Source: Photobacterium rosenbergii | Lineage (GTDB): Bacteria > Pseudomonadota > Gammaproteobacteria > Enterobacterales > Vibrionaceae | Reading direction: 5' to 3' | Length of the DNA: 64,000 nt | Assembly: GCF_003026455.1 (NCBI RefSeq) | Contig: NZ_PYMB01000002.1 | Span: forward strand, 530,856 to 594,855 | Shown here: positions 7,931 through 15,885 of the stretch, piece by piece | Layout: the number at the start of each line of letters is the position of its first letter | Position numbering within the stretch: the first letter of the stretch is position 1 | The notes under the pieces: generated by a model | What the model saw: only the letters and a program-made list of their open reading frames with translations | What the model was told of the DNA's origin: nothing | Databases searched by the model: none | Made by a program: the position numbers and the translations under genes

Positions 7931-8379
7931 TAGATAATCCCTTTCATTGAGAAGCCAATTTGTGCAATCAAAGATGCGCCTAGGAAACAGCTAGTTGAAA
8001 CAACTAGGAACAATACAATCACTTTCCAAGATAGCTTTTTCAGCTCTTCCATCTTGCCACCTACTGACAGACCCGCAAAGGCCAACAGAGGAACAGTACA
8101 AGACAGGAACTGGACCTTGCCGATTGAATCGAGGAAGAAGGTTCTAATGGCCGTTTCAGGTAAACAAATCAAAATACCGATAATGGTTGCGTAAGCAAAT
8201 GTCGGTAGCGGTGACTTGATGTAGTTTTTGGCCACCAGAGATAGGAATACCACAATCGACATCGCGATAAAGCTATCCCACATATTGAAGAAGTTGATAC
8301 CTGTGGTCAGGGTTTGTGTGAACATGGCAAGTAACAGTGCCAAGAACACAAACTTCATATCATTAAGCACCGACTGCAT
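7930..8379 (-). CDS. Second subunit of a DUF3100-associated permease
   Basis: I place the start at ATG 8379 (MQSVLNDMKFVF), which follows AGAGGTGC; the open frame extends further upstream but without support. The product of about 149 residues is nearly all membrane segments (FVFLALLLAMFTQTL, FIAMSIVVFLSLVA, TFAYATIIGILICL, VIVLFLVVSTSCFLGASLI). It overlaps the DUF3100 gene before it by 17 bases and the M20D gene after it by one base. It most likely forms a two-chain transporter with the DUF3100 protein. I know no described function. Confidence 0.75.
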   Translation of the reverse strand: MQSVLNDMKFVFLALLLAMFTQTLTTGINFFNMWDSFIAMSIVVFLSLVAKNYIKSPLPTFAYATIIGILICLPETAIRTFFLDSIGKVQFLSCTVPLLAFAGLSVGGKMEELKKLSWKVIVLFLVVSTSCFLGASLIAQIGFSMKGII

Positions 8380-9196
8380 CTTGCACCTCTTTCTTCTGGC
8401 AAATTTTGTAAACGAATTCGGCAAGTGGAATACCGATAAATGTTAGGGATAGTGCACCTAGTACAGATGAAAGCAGGTTAGATGCTGCAGCAATACTCAG
8501 GGCTTGCTGGGCCATTTCAGGGTTAAGGTTACTGACCAGTGCCCCCGACGCTGCACTTAGCATCGAGCCACTGCCAACACCTGTGCCGGCAGCAAGTGCG
8601 AGCGGGTGAATACCTGTTAGCGGGCCAACACTACCCAGTACACTGAACCACAGGGTACCGATCACCGAACCACATAGGTAAATCGCAAGAACGCCAATGT
8701 ACTCTTTGGTACCCGTACCGTATTTGCCTTGAATTACAGCAATAGAAGGCTCACGGCTAATTGATGAACATGCACCGATAGACTCACGACCCATACCGAA
8801 TTTCACCGCTAAAGGAATGGCTATCAGAATTGGCAACAGGTTGCCAAGCTCTTGGAAGATAAGCGGGATACCGGCATCCAAAATGATGTCGATGTTTGGA
8901 ATGATCATACCTGCGTACTGGGTGCCCAGAACAAGCAGGCAGAAGCCCACCATTTTTGATGAGAAAGATTCTTCTTCTTCGGTGAAGATCTTACCCCATG
9001 CGCTAATTTTATTACGTACTGGATTTAAAGAAATGATCATCCCGATCGTTACGGCAAACAGCATTGGCAAGATGGCAATGTTTATTTCCCCGAACGAAAT
9101 ATTTTTTGTTCCAATAACAACTTGCGCAATGAATATAACAGCCATTGCGATAACAGTTGATATTGCAACTATTTTTATAGGCGAGCGATTACTCAT
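8363..9196 (-). CDS. DUF3100-family membrane protein, putative permease
   Basis: The 277-residue protein has about eight membrane segments and resembles the DUF3100 family. Notable pieces are ITLGMI-like repeats (TIGMIISLNPVRNKI), KFGMGRESIGACSSISREPS in the middle and AAGTGVGSGSMLSAASGALV near residue 205, a glycine/serine-rich loop of the kind that lines substrate paths in secondary carriers. It opens a three-gene operon with a second membrane subunit and an M20D amidohydrolase, so a role as importer of an amide-type compound is a fair inference. There is no experimental function that I know of. Confidence 0.78.
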   Translation of the reverse strand: MSNRSPIKIVAISTVIAMAVIFIAQVVIGTKNISFGEINIAILPMLFAVTIGMIISLNPVRNKISAWGKIFTEEEESFSSKMVGFCLLVLGTQYAGMIIPNIDIILDAGIPLIFQELGNLLPILIAIPLAVKFGMGRESIGACSSISREPSIAVIQGKYGTGTKEYIGVLAIYLCGSVIGTLWFSVLGSVGPLTGIHPLALAAGTGVGSGSMLSAASGALVSNLNPEMAQQALSIAAASNLLSSVLGALSLTFIGIPLAEFVYKICQKKEVQDAVGA

Positions 9197-9752
9197 AGGT
9201 TTCTACCTGGTTAGTTATTTTTCGGGATGAGATATTAAAGAAGGCTAAAATATAAAATGTGAAGCAAATCGACTTTGTTGAGAATCAAAAGTTATTAGAT
9301 ATTTTGTTTTTTGGCACTTAAACCAACTGGCAACAAAGCCTATGGAATTGCTAAACATATGATGTTAAATGACTTGTTACTTAACTTAAAAACAACATAA
9401 AATTTGTGGTTTTTGGTATGCGAGACAACTGTGCAATGCGGTGTTAACGCTTTGGTATGGTTATTCTTTACTTTTTTTAAACGTGCAAGGCTTTGCTCTC
9501 AAGTAATGTTATAAATGTTATTTGAATTTTTTAGCCGAAAGAGTGGTGAATGATATGCGATTGCATGAAGGGGAGAGTGTTAATGGTAATATGTTGCTAA
9601 TATTAAGGTGATACTGATTAATTAAATAACAATTAAAGTTTGAGGCGGACCAAGGCCGATGTTTGGTTTTTGATAGTTTCCAGGCTTATAGACACGAAGA
9701 AATAATAGAACCTACTAAAAACAATGATATTAATAACTAGCTGCAATAGTTT
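9197..9752. other. Intergenic region upstream of the DUF3100 operon
   Basis: This AT-rich 556-base spacer lies between the DUF3100 start and the 3' end of the SGNH hydrolase gene, both on the minus strand. It must hold the promoter of the permease/M20D operon. I found no strong palindrome, terminator or small gene with a ribosome site. Confidence 0.5.
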
Positions 9753-10499
9753 TTATCGGTGCGAGGACCACCTCGCCTCAATGAGTTTCGCCACCGCTTG
9801 TCCCCATTGTTGGTAAATCCGTGGACCGGGGTGGAAGCCATCAACGGCCATGTGGCCGACATCCAGTGGACCGCCAATATTGACCAGTTCGCAATCTGGC
9901 TGGGTGTCTACCCATTTTGTTAATTTCCGATTGAAGGCCTTGGCCTTACTGCCTAAATACCAACGCAAAGGATGGGGCAGGGAAGGGAAAACCTCCATGG
10001 GTGGAATTTCATTAAGAATGATGTGTTGGCAAGAGAAATGGCTTCGCAGTGTGTTGGTCAGTGTCTGCTGGTGTTTGAGCCACTTAGCCGCACTGGTTGG
10101 TTTGGTCACGTCATTTACCCCAGCTGAAATGACCACGACATCATACATTTGCTTGGGGTGTAACAACGCTGACTGGAGCACTTGTTTGGTGGTAAATCCT
10201 GTTTTGGCGATAAGCTGCCATTCGACATGGAACTGTTTTTCCAGAGCGGAGATAAGCTGGCCTGACAAGGCTTGAGATTGACATTCTGCCCCCACACCGG
10301 CGGCAGCTGAGTCGCCGAGCAATAGCACTCTGAGCGGCTTTTTACCTTGTCCACTTTGGCCTTGACGTGGCCCTTGGGCTTCATTGAGGCATGGAATAGA
10401 CTTGCGGACATACTTGCCTTGTACCCAAAAAATGGGGCCCATCAGAACCAGGATAAGTTGATGCAGCATAGGGAACTCTCTGTTGCTTCTTCCTACCAT
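9753..10499 (-). CDS. SGNH/GDSL hydrolase
   Basis: The protein carries the SGNH blocks: block I LLLGDSAAAGVGAE with the nucleophile serine, a glycine in the AKTGFTT block, block III SAGVNDVTK with the asparagine and block V DGFHPGPRIY with the catalytic Asp and His. It is an esterase or lipase of the TesA-like superfamily. The frame opens at 10499 but has no ribosome site there; MLHQLILVLMGPIFW at 10469 starts with a hydrophobic helix and may be the true start, giving 238 residues with a membrane anchor or signal. The substrate is unknown and there are no operon partners. Confidence 0.85.
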   Translation of the reverse strand: MVGRSNREFPMLHQLILVLMGPIFWVQGKYVRKSIPCLNEAQGPRQGQSGQGKKPLRVLLLGDSAAAGVGAECQSQALSGQLISALEKQFHVEWQLIAKTGFTTKQVLQSALLHPKQMYDVVVISAGVNDVTKPTSAAKWLKHQQTLTNTLRSHFSCQHIILNEIPPMEVFPSLPHPLRWYLGSKAKAFNRKLTKWVDTQPDCELVNIGGPLDVGHMAVDGFHPGPRIYQQWGQAVAKLIEARWSSHR

Positions 10500-10618
10500 T
10501 TTAGGGTTAAGCCTAGCCCGAATTGACCTAGGCTGCAGGCTCAGAATTAAGAGAGTCGTTTTCCATCTGCGTTGTGTATTTGGTGATGGAGAAAGTGCTT
10601 GCTAAGGCCCGTGTTTGA

Positions 10619-11551
10619 TTAAAACTGCACTGCTTTTTTCATTACCTCCCGGCCCTCGGTTTCCACATAGCTCAGAAACACTTGGGCGATAGGGGATAAG
10701 CTTTCGGCTTTTTTCCATGAAAACGACCACTTAGATTGAATGGGCAACCCCTCGACATTGATGGTTTTCACGCCATATATCTCGCCAAAGGCAAGCGTAT
10801 GGGCTGAGAGGATTGAAACGCCAAGCCGGGACAGTACCGAATGAATGATGGCTTCATTACTGGCGATAGTCATTTTGATGTTGGGCTTATGCTGCTGCTC
10901 ATTGAAAAAGCCCTCGATGGCATAACGGGTACCCGAGCCCTGTTCCCTGATAAGGAAATCCTGTTGGCAGAACTCTTCCATTGTCACAGAAGGCTTACCT
11001 GCCAATGGGTGGTTGGCTTCGGCAATAGCGACCAGATCATTGGACATAAACTCAATCACATCGAGGTCAAGCCCTTCGGGCAAGTGACTAAATACATAGA
11101 AGTCATCCAACCCTTGTTCCAGACGGTCGATGATCTGTTGCCGGTTGGCGATGGTAAATTGGATATCAATGCCGGGGTAGTGTTCGCAAAAAGGCCCGAG
11201 CAAATGTGGGATAAAATATTTTGCTGTTGTGACACAAGCTAGCCTTAGCGTTCCCGATTTCAGCCCCCTCAGGCTGGAAAGTTGCATATCCAATTCTTCA
11301 CAGTTTTGCAGAATTTTCTTTGCCGTTGTGACTGTAGCCAGCCCAGCATCGGTGAACTTGAGCTTTCTGCCGACTTGCTGGTACAGCGGTAATCCGATGG
11401 CCTCTGCGAGCTTTTTCAGCTGCATAGAAACAGTTGGCTGGGTCAGGAACAGGGCTTCAGAGGCTGATTTAATGCTTCCTTCCTCGTAGACAGCCAATAA
11501 AATCTCCAACTGGCGGAAGGTGCCAATATGGGCGTGGAGCCGAGAAGACAT
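10619..11551 (-). CDS. LysR-family regulator of the CbbR/CmpR type
   Basis: The frame is open to a TTG at 11563, but the ATG at 11551 (MSSRLHAHIGTFRQLEIL) has GGAG at the right distance, giving 310 residues. The N-terminal winged helix (AVYEEGSIKSASEALFLTQPTVSMQLKKLAEAIG) is followed by a LysR effector domain (GTLRLACVTTAKYFIPHLL, SGTRYAIEGFF, GVSILSAHTLAFGE). The closest style is CbbR/CmpR, regulators of carbon fixation and bicarbonate uptake. It is divergent from the SbtA-type bicarbonate transporter operon, and a dyad lies between them, so it most likely controls that operon in response to inorganic carbon. Confidence 0.9.
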   Translation of the reverse strand: MSSRLHAHIGTFRQLEILLAVYEEGSIKSASEALFLTQPTVSMQLKKLAEAIGLPLYQQVGRKLKFTDAGLATVTTAKKILQNCEELDMQLSSLRGLKSGTLRLACVTTAKYFIPHLLGPFCEHYPGIDIQFTIANRQQIIDRLEQGLDDFYVFSHLPEGLDLDVIEFMSNDLVAIAEANHPLAGKPSVTMEEFCQQDFLIREQGSGTRYAIEGFFNEQQHKPNIKMTIASNEAIIHSVLSRLGVSILSAHTLAFGEIYGVKTINVEGLPIQSKWSFSWKKAESLSPIAQVFLSYVETEGREVMKKAVQF

Positions 11552-11570
11552 GAGGTTCTCCAAAATATAA

Positions 11571-11588
11571 ATTAGATTTTTATCTAAT
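11571..11588. promoter_or_regulatory. Dyad in the LysR/sbtA-like divergent promoter
   Basis: ATTAGAT and ATCTAAT form 7-base arms around a TTTT spacer, and two more ATCTAT copies follow near 11604 and 11614 in a very AT-rich stretch. It is the natural candidate binding site for the LysR protein, close to its own start and upstream of the transporter operon. Confidence 0.55.
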
Positions 11589-11663
11589 CATAATATAGTT
11601 ATTATCTATTTTTATCTATTTTAAGCTGGCGTTAAGATTTCCTCAATTTCGATGGAGGTCAAG

Positions 11664-11909
11664 ATGAAGATAAGAAATGTCGCTTTGCCAATGCTAACCA
11701 GTGCGATGCTGGTTTTGTTTTATAGCTTGAGTGCAGCACTGGGCCAGGGATTGTTGGGTTTTGCTATTTTGGCTGCGGGCTTGGCTGGCTTTACCGTGTT
11801 TTCTGCCGTTAAAACCGAACAAACTAAAGGCGCAAAATCAGCCGGTGCTGTGGCTGGTCAAGTGTTACGGGGCCAGTCTTTGGCTGTTCAAGGTTCAGGG
11901 AAGCAGTAG
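11664..11909 (+). CDS. Small membrane protein in the sbtA-like operon
   Basis: The start is ATG 11664 with a strong GGAGGT site, giving 81 residues. Two closely spaced hydrophobic stretches (LPMLTSAMLVLFYSLSAAL and GLLGFAILAAGLAGFTVFS) are followed by a soluble tail rich in Ala, Gly, Lys and Gln (KTEQTKGAKSAGAVAGQVL). It is only 3 bases from the bicarbonate transporter gene, so the two are made together. It has no similarity I recognise to SbtB, the soluble PII-like partner of cyanobacterial SbtA. It may be an accessory subunit of the transporter. Confidence 0.75.
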   Translation: MKIRNVALPMLTSAMLVLFYSLSAALGQGLLGFAILAAGLAGFTVFSAVKTEQTKGAKSAGAVAGQVLRGQSLAVQGSGKQ

Positions 11910-11912
11910 AAC

Positions 11913-12839
11913 ATGGATGCCGTTGTCGCTTTTTTTGTCCTTGGGGTAGTGTGCCAACTGCTTGGTGCTAAGGTTTCTTTTCCAGAAGGGCTATATAAAA
12001 CCTTGAGTATGTTTCTAATGGTGGCGATAGGCCTTAAAGGGGGCATCGCGCTACAGGAACATATCGACCCAAGCTTGTTTACTATGTCTATTGCGGTTAT
12101 TGCCTTTGGCTTGTTATTGCCGCTGATAGCCTATCCATTACTGCGTTATTTTGGTCAGTTGGACCGAATCAATGCCGGTGCGGTTGCTGCCCATTACGGC
12201 TCGGTCAGTGTCGCGACCTATGCTGTTGCTGTGGCCTTACTCGAGGCTAACAACATAAACTATGAAGCTTATTTCCCGCTGTTTGTAGTCTTACTAGAAA
12301 TGCCAGCAATTTTGGTTGGTTTGATACTGGCCAAGGGAAGCTTGAAGCTCATCAATGCCGAATTTATCAAAAAAGAACTGGTGGCCAACCAAAGTATCCT
12401 ATTGATGGTCGGCAGCTTGTTGATTGGCTATTTCGGCGGGCACAGCGTGCAGAAACTGTCACCGTTTTTCATTGAACTATTCTCGGGCGTATTGGCGTTG
12501 TTCCTGCTGAAAATGGGCCTTGTGGCAGGTGAGCAACTATCGGCACTCAAAAAGAACAGCCTGTTCTTGGTGAGCTTTGCCATTCTGATGCCGATGATAG
12601 GCGGCATCGCAGGGACGGGCCTTGGGTATATGCTTGGCTTTAGTGGTGGCGGGATTGCATTAATGGCTATTCTGGGGGCGAGTGCTTCTTATATCGCAGT
12701 ACCTGCAGCAATGAAAGAAAGCCTGCCGGAAGCCAATGCGGGAATGTCGATAACGGCTGCTTTGGGTATTACTTTCCCATTCAATGTTTTGCTGGGGGTA
12801 CCGTTCTTCATAGCTCTTGGGCAATATCTACAGGCTTAG
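11913..12839 (+). CDS. SbtA-type sodium-dependent bicarbonate transporter
   Basis: The 308-residue membrane protein matches the Na+-dependent bicarbonate transporter superfamily (DUF897/SbtA). Visible hallmarks are ALKGGIAL-type sequence near residue 45 (VAIGLKGGIALQEH), the helix-break region AGAVAAHYGSVSVATYAVA near residue 95 and its internal counterpart GASASYIAVPAAMKESLPEAN near residue 255, as expected from the inverted repeat of this family. It should import HCO3- with Na+ across the inner membrane. It is shorter than cyanobacterial SbtA. The divergent CmpR/CbbR-like LysR supports the carbon role. Confidence 0.88.
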   Translation: MDAVVAFFVLGVVCQLLGAKVSFPEGLYKTLSMFLMVAIGLKGGIALQEHIDPSLFTMSIAVIAFGLLLPLIAYPLLRYFGQLDRINAGAVAAHYGSVSVATYAVAVALLEANNINYEAYFPLFVVLLEMPAILVGLILAKGSLKLINAEFIKKELVANQSILLMVGSLLIGYFGGHSVQKLSPFFIELFSGVLALFLLKMGLVAGEQLSALKKNSLFLVSFAILMPMIGGIAGTGLGYMLGFSGGGIALMAILGASASYIAVPAAMKESLPEANAGMSITAALGITFPFNVLLGVPFFIALGQYLQA

Positions 12840-12955
12840 AGCAATATTGATAATCTGCTATTTATACTCACCCTTTGGGGTTAAGGTTGAAGCGGGGCTA
12901 AGTACTATACTGCTAGTTAACTTTAGCTCTTCCTAGACCGAGAGAGGATAGGATC

Positions 12956-13261
12956 ATGTCAGCACAAGACAAGTTGGGTGGTTACGCGAGTGGTTTCACC
13001 CATTTAGATGCCGATGAGATTGCAGATAACGTGACCTCTGATTACATGCTGTTGGATCAAAATGGCATTGTCCACAGCAAAGAGGGCCTTCAAGCCTACA
13101 TCACTGGGCTGAGAGAACATGGCGATAAGATGGATATCACAGAGGTCATGGTAGATGGTGGTAAGGCCTGGTGTAAGTGGCAGGTTGGCGAAGTTGTGGG
13201 AGCAGGCTTAATCAGCTTTGGTGATGAGGGTGTTACGCAAGAGCAACTGTTTTTCCTCTAG
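12956..13261 (+). CDS. Small NTF2/SnoaL-like protein
   Basis: This 101-residue protein (start after GAGAGGATAGGATC) has the short alternating pattern of an NTF2-like cone fold: an N-terminal helix region FTHLDADEIADNVTSDYMLLDQNG, then GLQAYITGLREHG and strands EVMVDGGKAWCKWQVGEVVGAGLISF. Such proteins often bind or isomerise small molecules, but none can be named here. It stands alone, convergent with the RecX-like gene across a shared terminator. Confidence 0.65.
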   Translation: MSAQDKLGGYASGFTHLDADEIADNVTSDYMLLDQNGIVHSKEGLQAYITGLREHGDKMDITEVMVDGGKAWCKWQVGEVVGAGLISFGDEGVTQEQLFFL

Positions 13262-13287
13262 CGAAGAACATCAATAAATGAACATCA

Positions 13288-13319
13288 GGGAGCAAACGAA
13301 CGTTTGCTCCCTTTTTTTT
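13288..13319. terminator. Terminator after the NTF2-like gene
   Basis: GGGAGCAAACG (13288-13298) pairs with CGTTTGCTCCC (13301-13311), followed by eight T. A strong intrinsic terminator. Confidence 0.93.
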
Positions 13320-13346
13320 GCAATTTGAAAGTTACTATAACCCAGC

Positions 13347-14234
13347 TTATTCCAAGTGATGTTCAAGGGCGTAGTTGGCATCCGCAAAGCTAAATCCTTT
13401 ACGGACCAAGAAAGCGGTGGCCTTTTTCTTCTCGGCAAAATCGACGATAGGGGATTTATACTTTTTATTGAGATGTTCCAGCGCCTTTTGCTGGTCTTCA
13501 TTCTCTTGCTGTTCACTATCATCGCTAGCTAGCGTCTGTTCAATGGCTTCCTGGCTGATCCCCTCGCTGCGTAGTTTTTGGATCAGCCCTGTTCGGCCCA
13601 TTTTCTTGCTGTGTTTGTTGACTAACCTTTCTGCCAACTTCAATTCGTGCTCCAAATCCAATGATTGCGCCATGATGGCTTGAATTTTAGCAGGGCTAAC
13701 CCCTTCTTGTTGCAGGCGTAAGCTGATATCCCTAGCACTCTTTTTACCTGCGTATTTACTTATGGTTCGGGTTATTAATACTTCTAATTCTGAATCTTCG
13801 ATAGTCTGTAGCGCATTATCGATATCGTCTTGGCCTACACCTTGGAGCCTAAGCTTTTGTGTCAGTTTAGTTGGTCCATAAGAGCGGCAGCGCGAGTTGA
13901 CGTAGGTTTCAGCATAGCGTTGGTCATTGAGATAACCGAGTTCGAGCAAGCGGCCGATAACCTGGTTAATCCATTCGGTGTTGGTTGTTTTCTTAGTCAG
14001 CTTTTCCTTTAGCTTCATGACGGAATAGCCGCGTTGGTTCAACCACCAGATGGCATACTCGTAGACGTCCTCGACCTTTTGAGCTGGCTTAGGGCCGGTC
14101 TTCTTTTGACTATATGTATCGCCGTTTACCTGTTTTTTATTGCCAGATTGATGCTTATTATTGCCAGACTGCTTTTTATAGGCTGGGCGATTGCTAGGTC
14201 GGGTATCGTTATTATCAGGCTGATCAGGAGTCAT
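13347..14234 (-). CDS. Long RecX-family protein
   Basis: The 295-residue protein is a RecX-like helical-repeat protein. After a basic, low-complexity N-terminus (residues 1-50, rich in Asn, Lys, Gln) come repeats typical of RecX: YAIWWLNQRGYSVMKLKEKL, LLELGYLNDQRYAETYVNSR, YGPTKLTQKLRLQGVGQDDID, SARDISLRLQQEGVS, RTGLIQKLRSEGISQEAIE and KATAFLVRKGFSFADANYAL. Canonical RecX, which restrains RecA filaments, is only about 150-160 residues and lies next to recA; this one is nearly twice as long and has no recA beside it. It is probably a paralogue; a role in recombination is inferred from family only. Confidence 0.85.
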   Translation of the reverse strand: MTPDQPDNNDTRPSNRPAYKKQSGNNKHQSGNKKQVNGDTYSQKKTGPKPAQKVEDVYEYAIWWLNQRGYSVMKLKEKLTKKTTNTEWINQVIGRLLELGYLNDQRYAETYVNSRCRSYGPTKLTQKLRLQGVGQDDIDNALQTIEDSELEVLITRTISKYAGKKSARDISLRLQQEGVSPAKIQAIMAQSLDLEHELKLAERLVNKHSKKMGRTGLIQKLRSEGISQEAIEQTLASDDSEQQENEDQQKALEHLNKKYKSPIVDFAEKKKATAFLVRKGFSFADANYALEHHLE

Positions 14235-14350
14235 GTTATCCAGTTTTTGCTGTGTTTATTACTGCCAAGGTATTGAGAGGGGTTATAACAAACAGTCAGT
14301 TGGGAATGCAAGGCATTACAATGGGGTATAAATGAAGAAAACTAGAATCA

Positions 14351-14374
14351 CGGCACGCAATCATCGTCGTGCCG
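14351..14374 (-). terminator. Putative terminator of the OYE-family gene
   Basis: CGGCACG (14351-14357) pairs with CGTGCCG (14368-14374) with a 10-base loop. On the minus strand a T-rich stretch follows at a distance, so it is a moderate candidate. Confidence 0.5.
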
Positions 14375-14395
14375 CAACTTTGGTTGACGGTCAGG

Positions 14396-15664
14396 TTAAG
14401 CCCGACGTTTTCTGAAGGCGTAAATTCCTGCGCTGGCAAGGGTTTTAAATACCACTCCCCAAGCATTTAACCTAGGTTTGGGGTCAAGCCCTTTAGCCAT
14501 GCGCCACATCTGCTGCTCATACCAGGTGATGCTTAGCATGCCCAAACGATCCATCGCTTTGTTTCCTGTTGTGGGGTTGGCTAACGGCATGCTGTAGTTG
14601 GCATTGGCCAGCAACTTATTTGGAAACTCAGCATCAATAGCCGTGGTACGAGCCAGACCAATAAAGTCAGTAGCGCCGCTCTCCAGTGCCTCATTCATCG
14701 CCGGCGCACTGCGAAAACCACCGGTTACAACCAGTGGCACATCCACTAACTTCCGGACCTTCTCCATATAATCAAGGAAATAGGCCTCACGTTGTATGGT
14801 GCTTTGTTTTGCTGTTTTGCCACTCATCATCGAAGGGCTCTCATAGGTGCCGCCGGAGATTTCGATTAAATCTATCCCAACTTCAGCCAAGGAACGAACA
14901 ACTTGCATGGAGTCTTCTTCGGTAAAGCCGCCTTTCATGAAATCAGCGCTGTTGAGTTTTATGCCAATCGGGAAGTGCGCGCCAACTTGCTCCCGGATCG
15001 CGTGGTAAACCGAAAGGACAAAACGCATACGGTTCTCGAGGCTGCCGCCCCACTGGTCATCCCGTTGGTTGTGCCTTGGAGATAGGAATTGGCTAACCAA
15101 ATAACCGTGGGCACCATGAATTTGCACACCAGTAAAACCGGCGTCTTTGGCCAGTTTCGCGCTGGTGGCAAATTTTCCGATAATCGAGAGAATTTCTGGT
15201 TCGGTAAGGGCTCTTGGGGTGTTGAAGCCTTTTTCTAACCCTCTCGATAAAGATATTGCCGAAGGGGCGACGGGTTCTTTGCAAAGGAAGTTCGGTATTT
15301 GCTTACCAGGGTGATTGAGTTGAGGCCAAATGTGGGAACCACTGTGTTTTCCGGCTTCTGCCCACTTTCTAAAAATAGTGAGATCGCTCTTTTCGTCAAG
15401 AACGACATTTTTCGGCTCACCGAGTGCATTTCGGTCAATCATGATGTTGCCAGTCATTGCCAAACCAATCCCTCCTTCGGCCCAACGGCGGTAAAGGGTG
15501 ACCAGACCCTGTTTAGGGTTATGGTTGGCATCACCGAGTTGTTCACTCATTGCTGACTTGAACAAGCGGTTCTTTATTGTTGTGGCTTTACCTAGCGGAA
15601 ATGGGCTATTGAGAGATGGCGTGTTAGTTGCTTCCGTGCTTTGTTGTAATTCTGCTTGCGCCAT
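14396..15664 (-). CDS. NADH:flavin oxidoreductase (old yellow enzyme family)
   Basis: The 422-residue protein has the FMN-binding TIM barrel of the OYE family: the N-terminal NRLFKSAMSEQLGD, AMTGNIMIDRN, WPQLNHPGKQ, the substrate-binding HGAHGYLVSQFLSPRHNQRDDQWGGS region near residue 190 with its GGSLENR motif, and VVTGGFRSAPAMNEALESGATDFIGLAR for phosphate binding at the C-terminal end of the barrel. It probably reduces activated alkenes or similar compounds using NAD(P)H. No iron-sulfur cluster cysteines or second domain are present, so it is the single-domain type. The start follows AAGGAAATCACT. It is transcribed alone. Confidence 0.92.
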   Translation of the reverse strand: MAQAELQQSTEATNTPSLNSPFPLGKATTIKNRLFKSAMSEQLGDANHNPKQGLVTLYRRWAEGGIGLAMTGNIMIDRNALGEPKNVVLDEKSDLTIFRKWAEAGKHSGSHIWPQLNHPGKQIPNFLCKEPVAPSAISLSRGLEKGFNTPRALTEPEILSIIGKFATSAKLAKDAGFTGVQIHGAHGYLVSQFLSPRHNQRDDQWGGSLENRMRFVLSVYHAIREQVGAHFPIGIKLNSADFMKGGFTEEDSMQVVRSLAEVGIDLIEISGGTYESPSMMSGKTAKQSTIQREAYFLDYMEKVRKLVDVPLVVTGGFRSAPAMNEALESGATDFIGLARTTAIDAEFPNKLLANANYSMPLANPTTGNKAMDRLGMLSITWYEQQMWRMAKGLDPKPRLNAWGVVFKTLASAGIYAFRKRRA

Positions 15665-15843
15665 AGTGATTTCCTTATCGGATATGTTTGGGAGCGATAA
15701 AATAAGTACGATCGTGCTTTTTATATCATCCTATAGAACGGATAGATACTGTTCAGATCGCATCAATAGCTTTTTTGCTGTGGTGTGAGAGAGTTTTTAC
15801 GGTTGAATTTTTGCAGGGAACAGGTGGTATTTGGGAAGTGGCA

Positions 15844-15864
15844 AGCGGGGGAGTGCCCCCCGCT
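15844..15864 (-). terminator. GC-rich hairpin after the urate permease gene
   Basis: AGCGGGGG pairs with CCCCCGCT around a short loop, 20 bases past the stop of the NCS2 permease gene. There is no T-run, so it may be a weak terminator or a 3'-end protector of the urate operon mRNA. Confidence 0.5.
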
Positions 15865-15885
15865 GGTATCGTTGATGGCAAGAAA

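Noticed and set aside
9541-9615. 18-codon open frame upstream of the DUF3100 operon
   Set aside because: It is very short, AT-rich and has no ribosome site or neighbour on that strand.
10510-10534. AGCCTAG/CTAGGCT hairpin after the LysR gene
   Set aside because: The stem is short with no T-run, so I did not call it a terminator.
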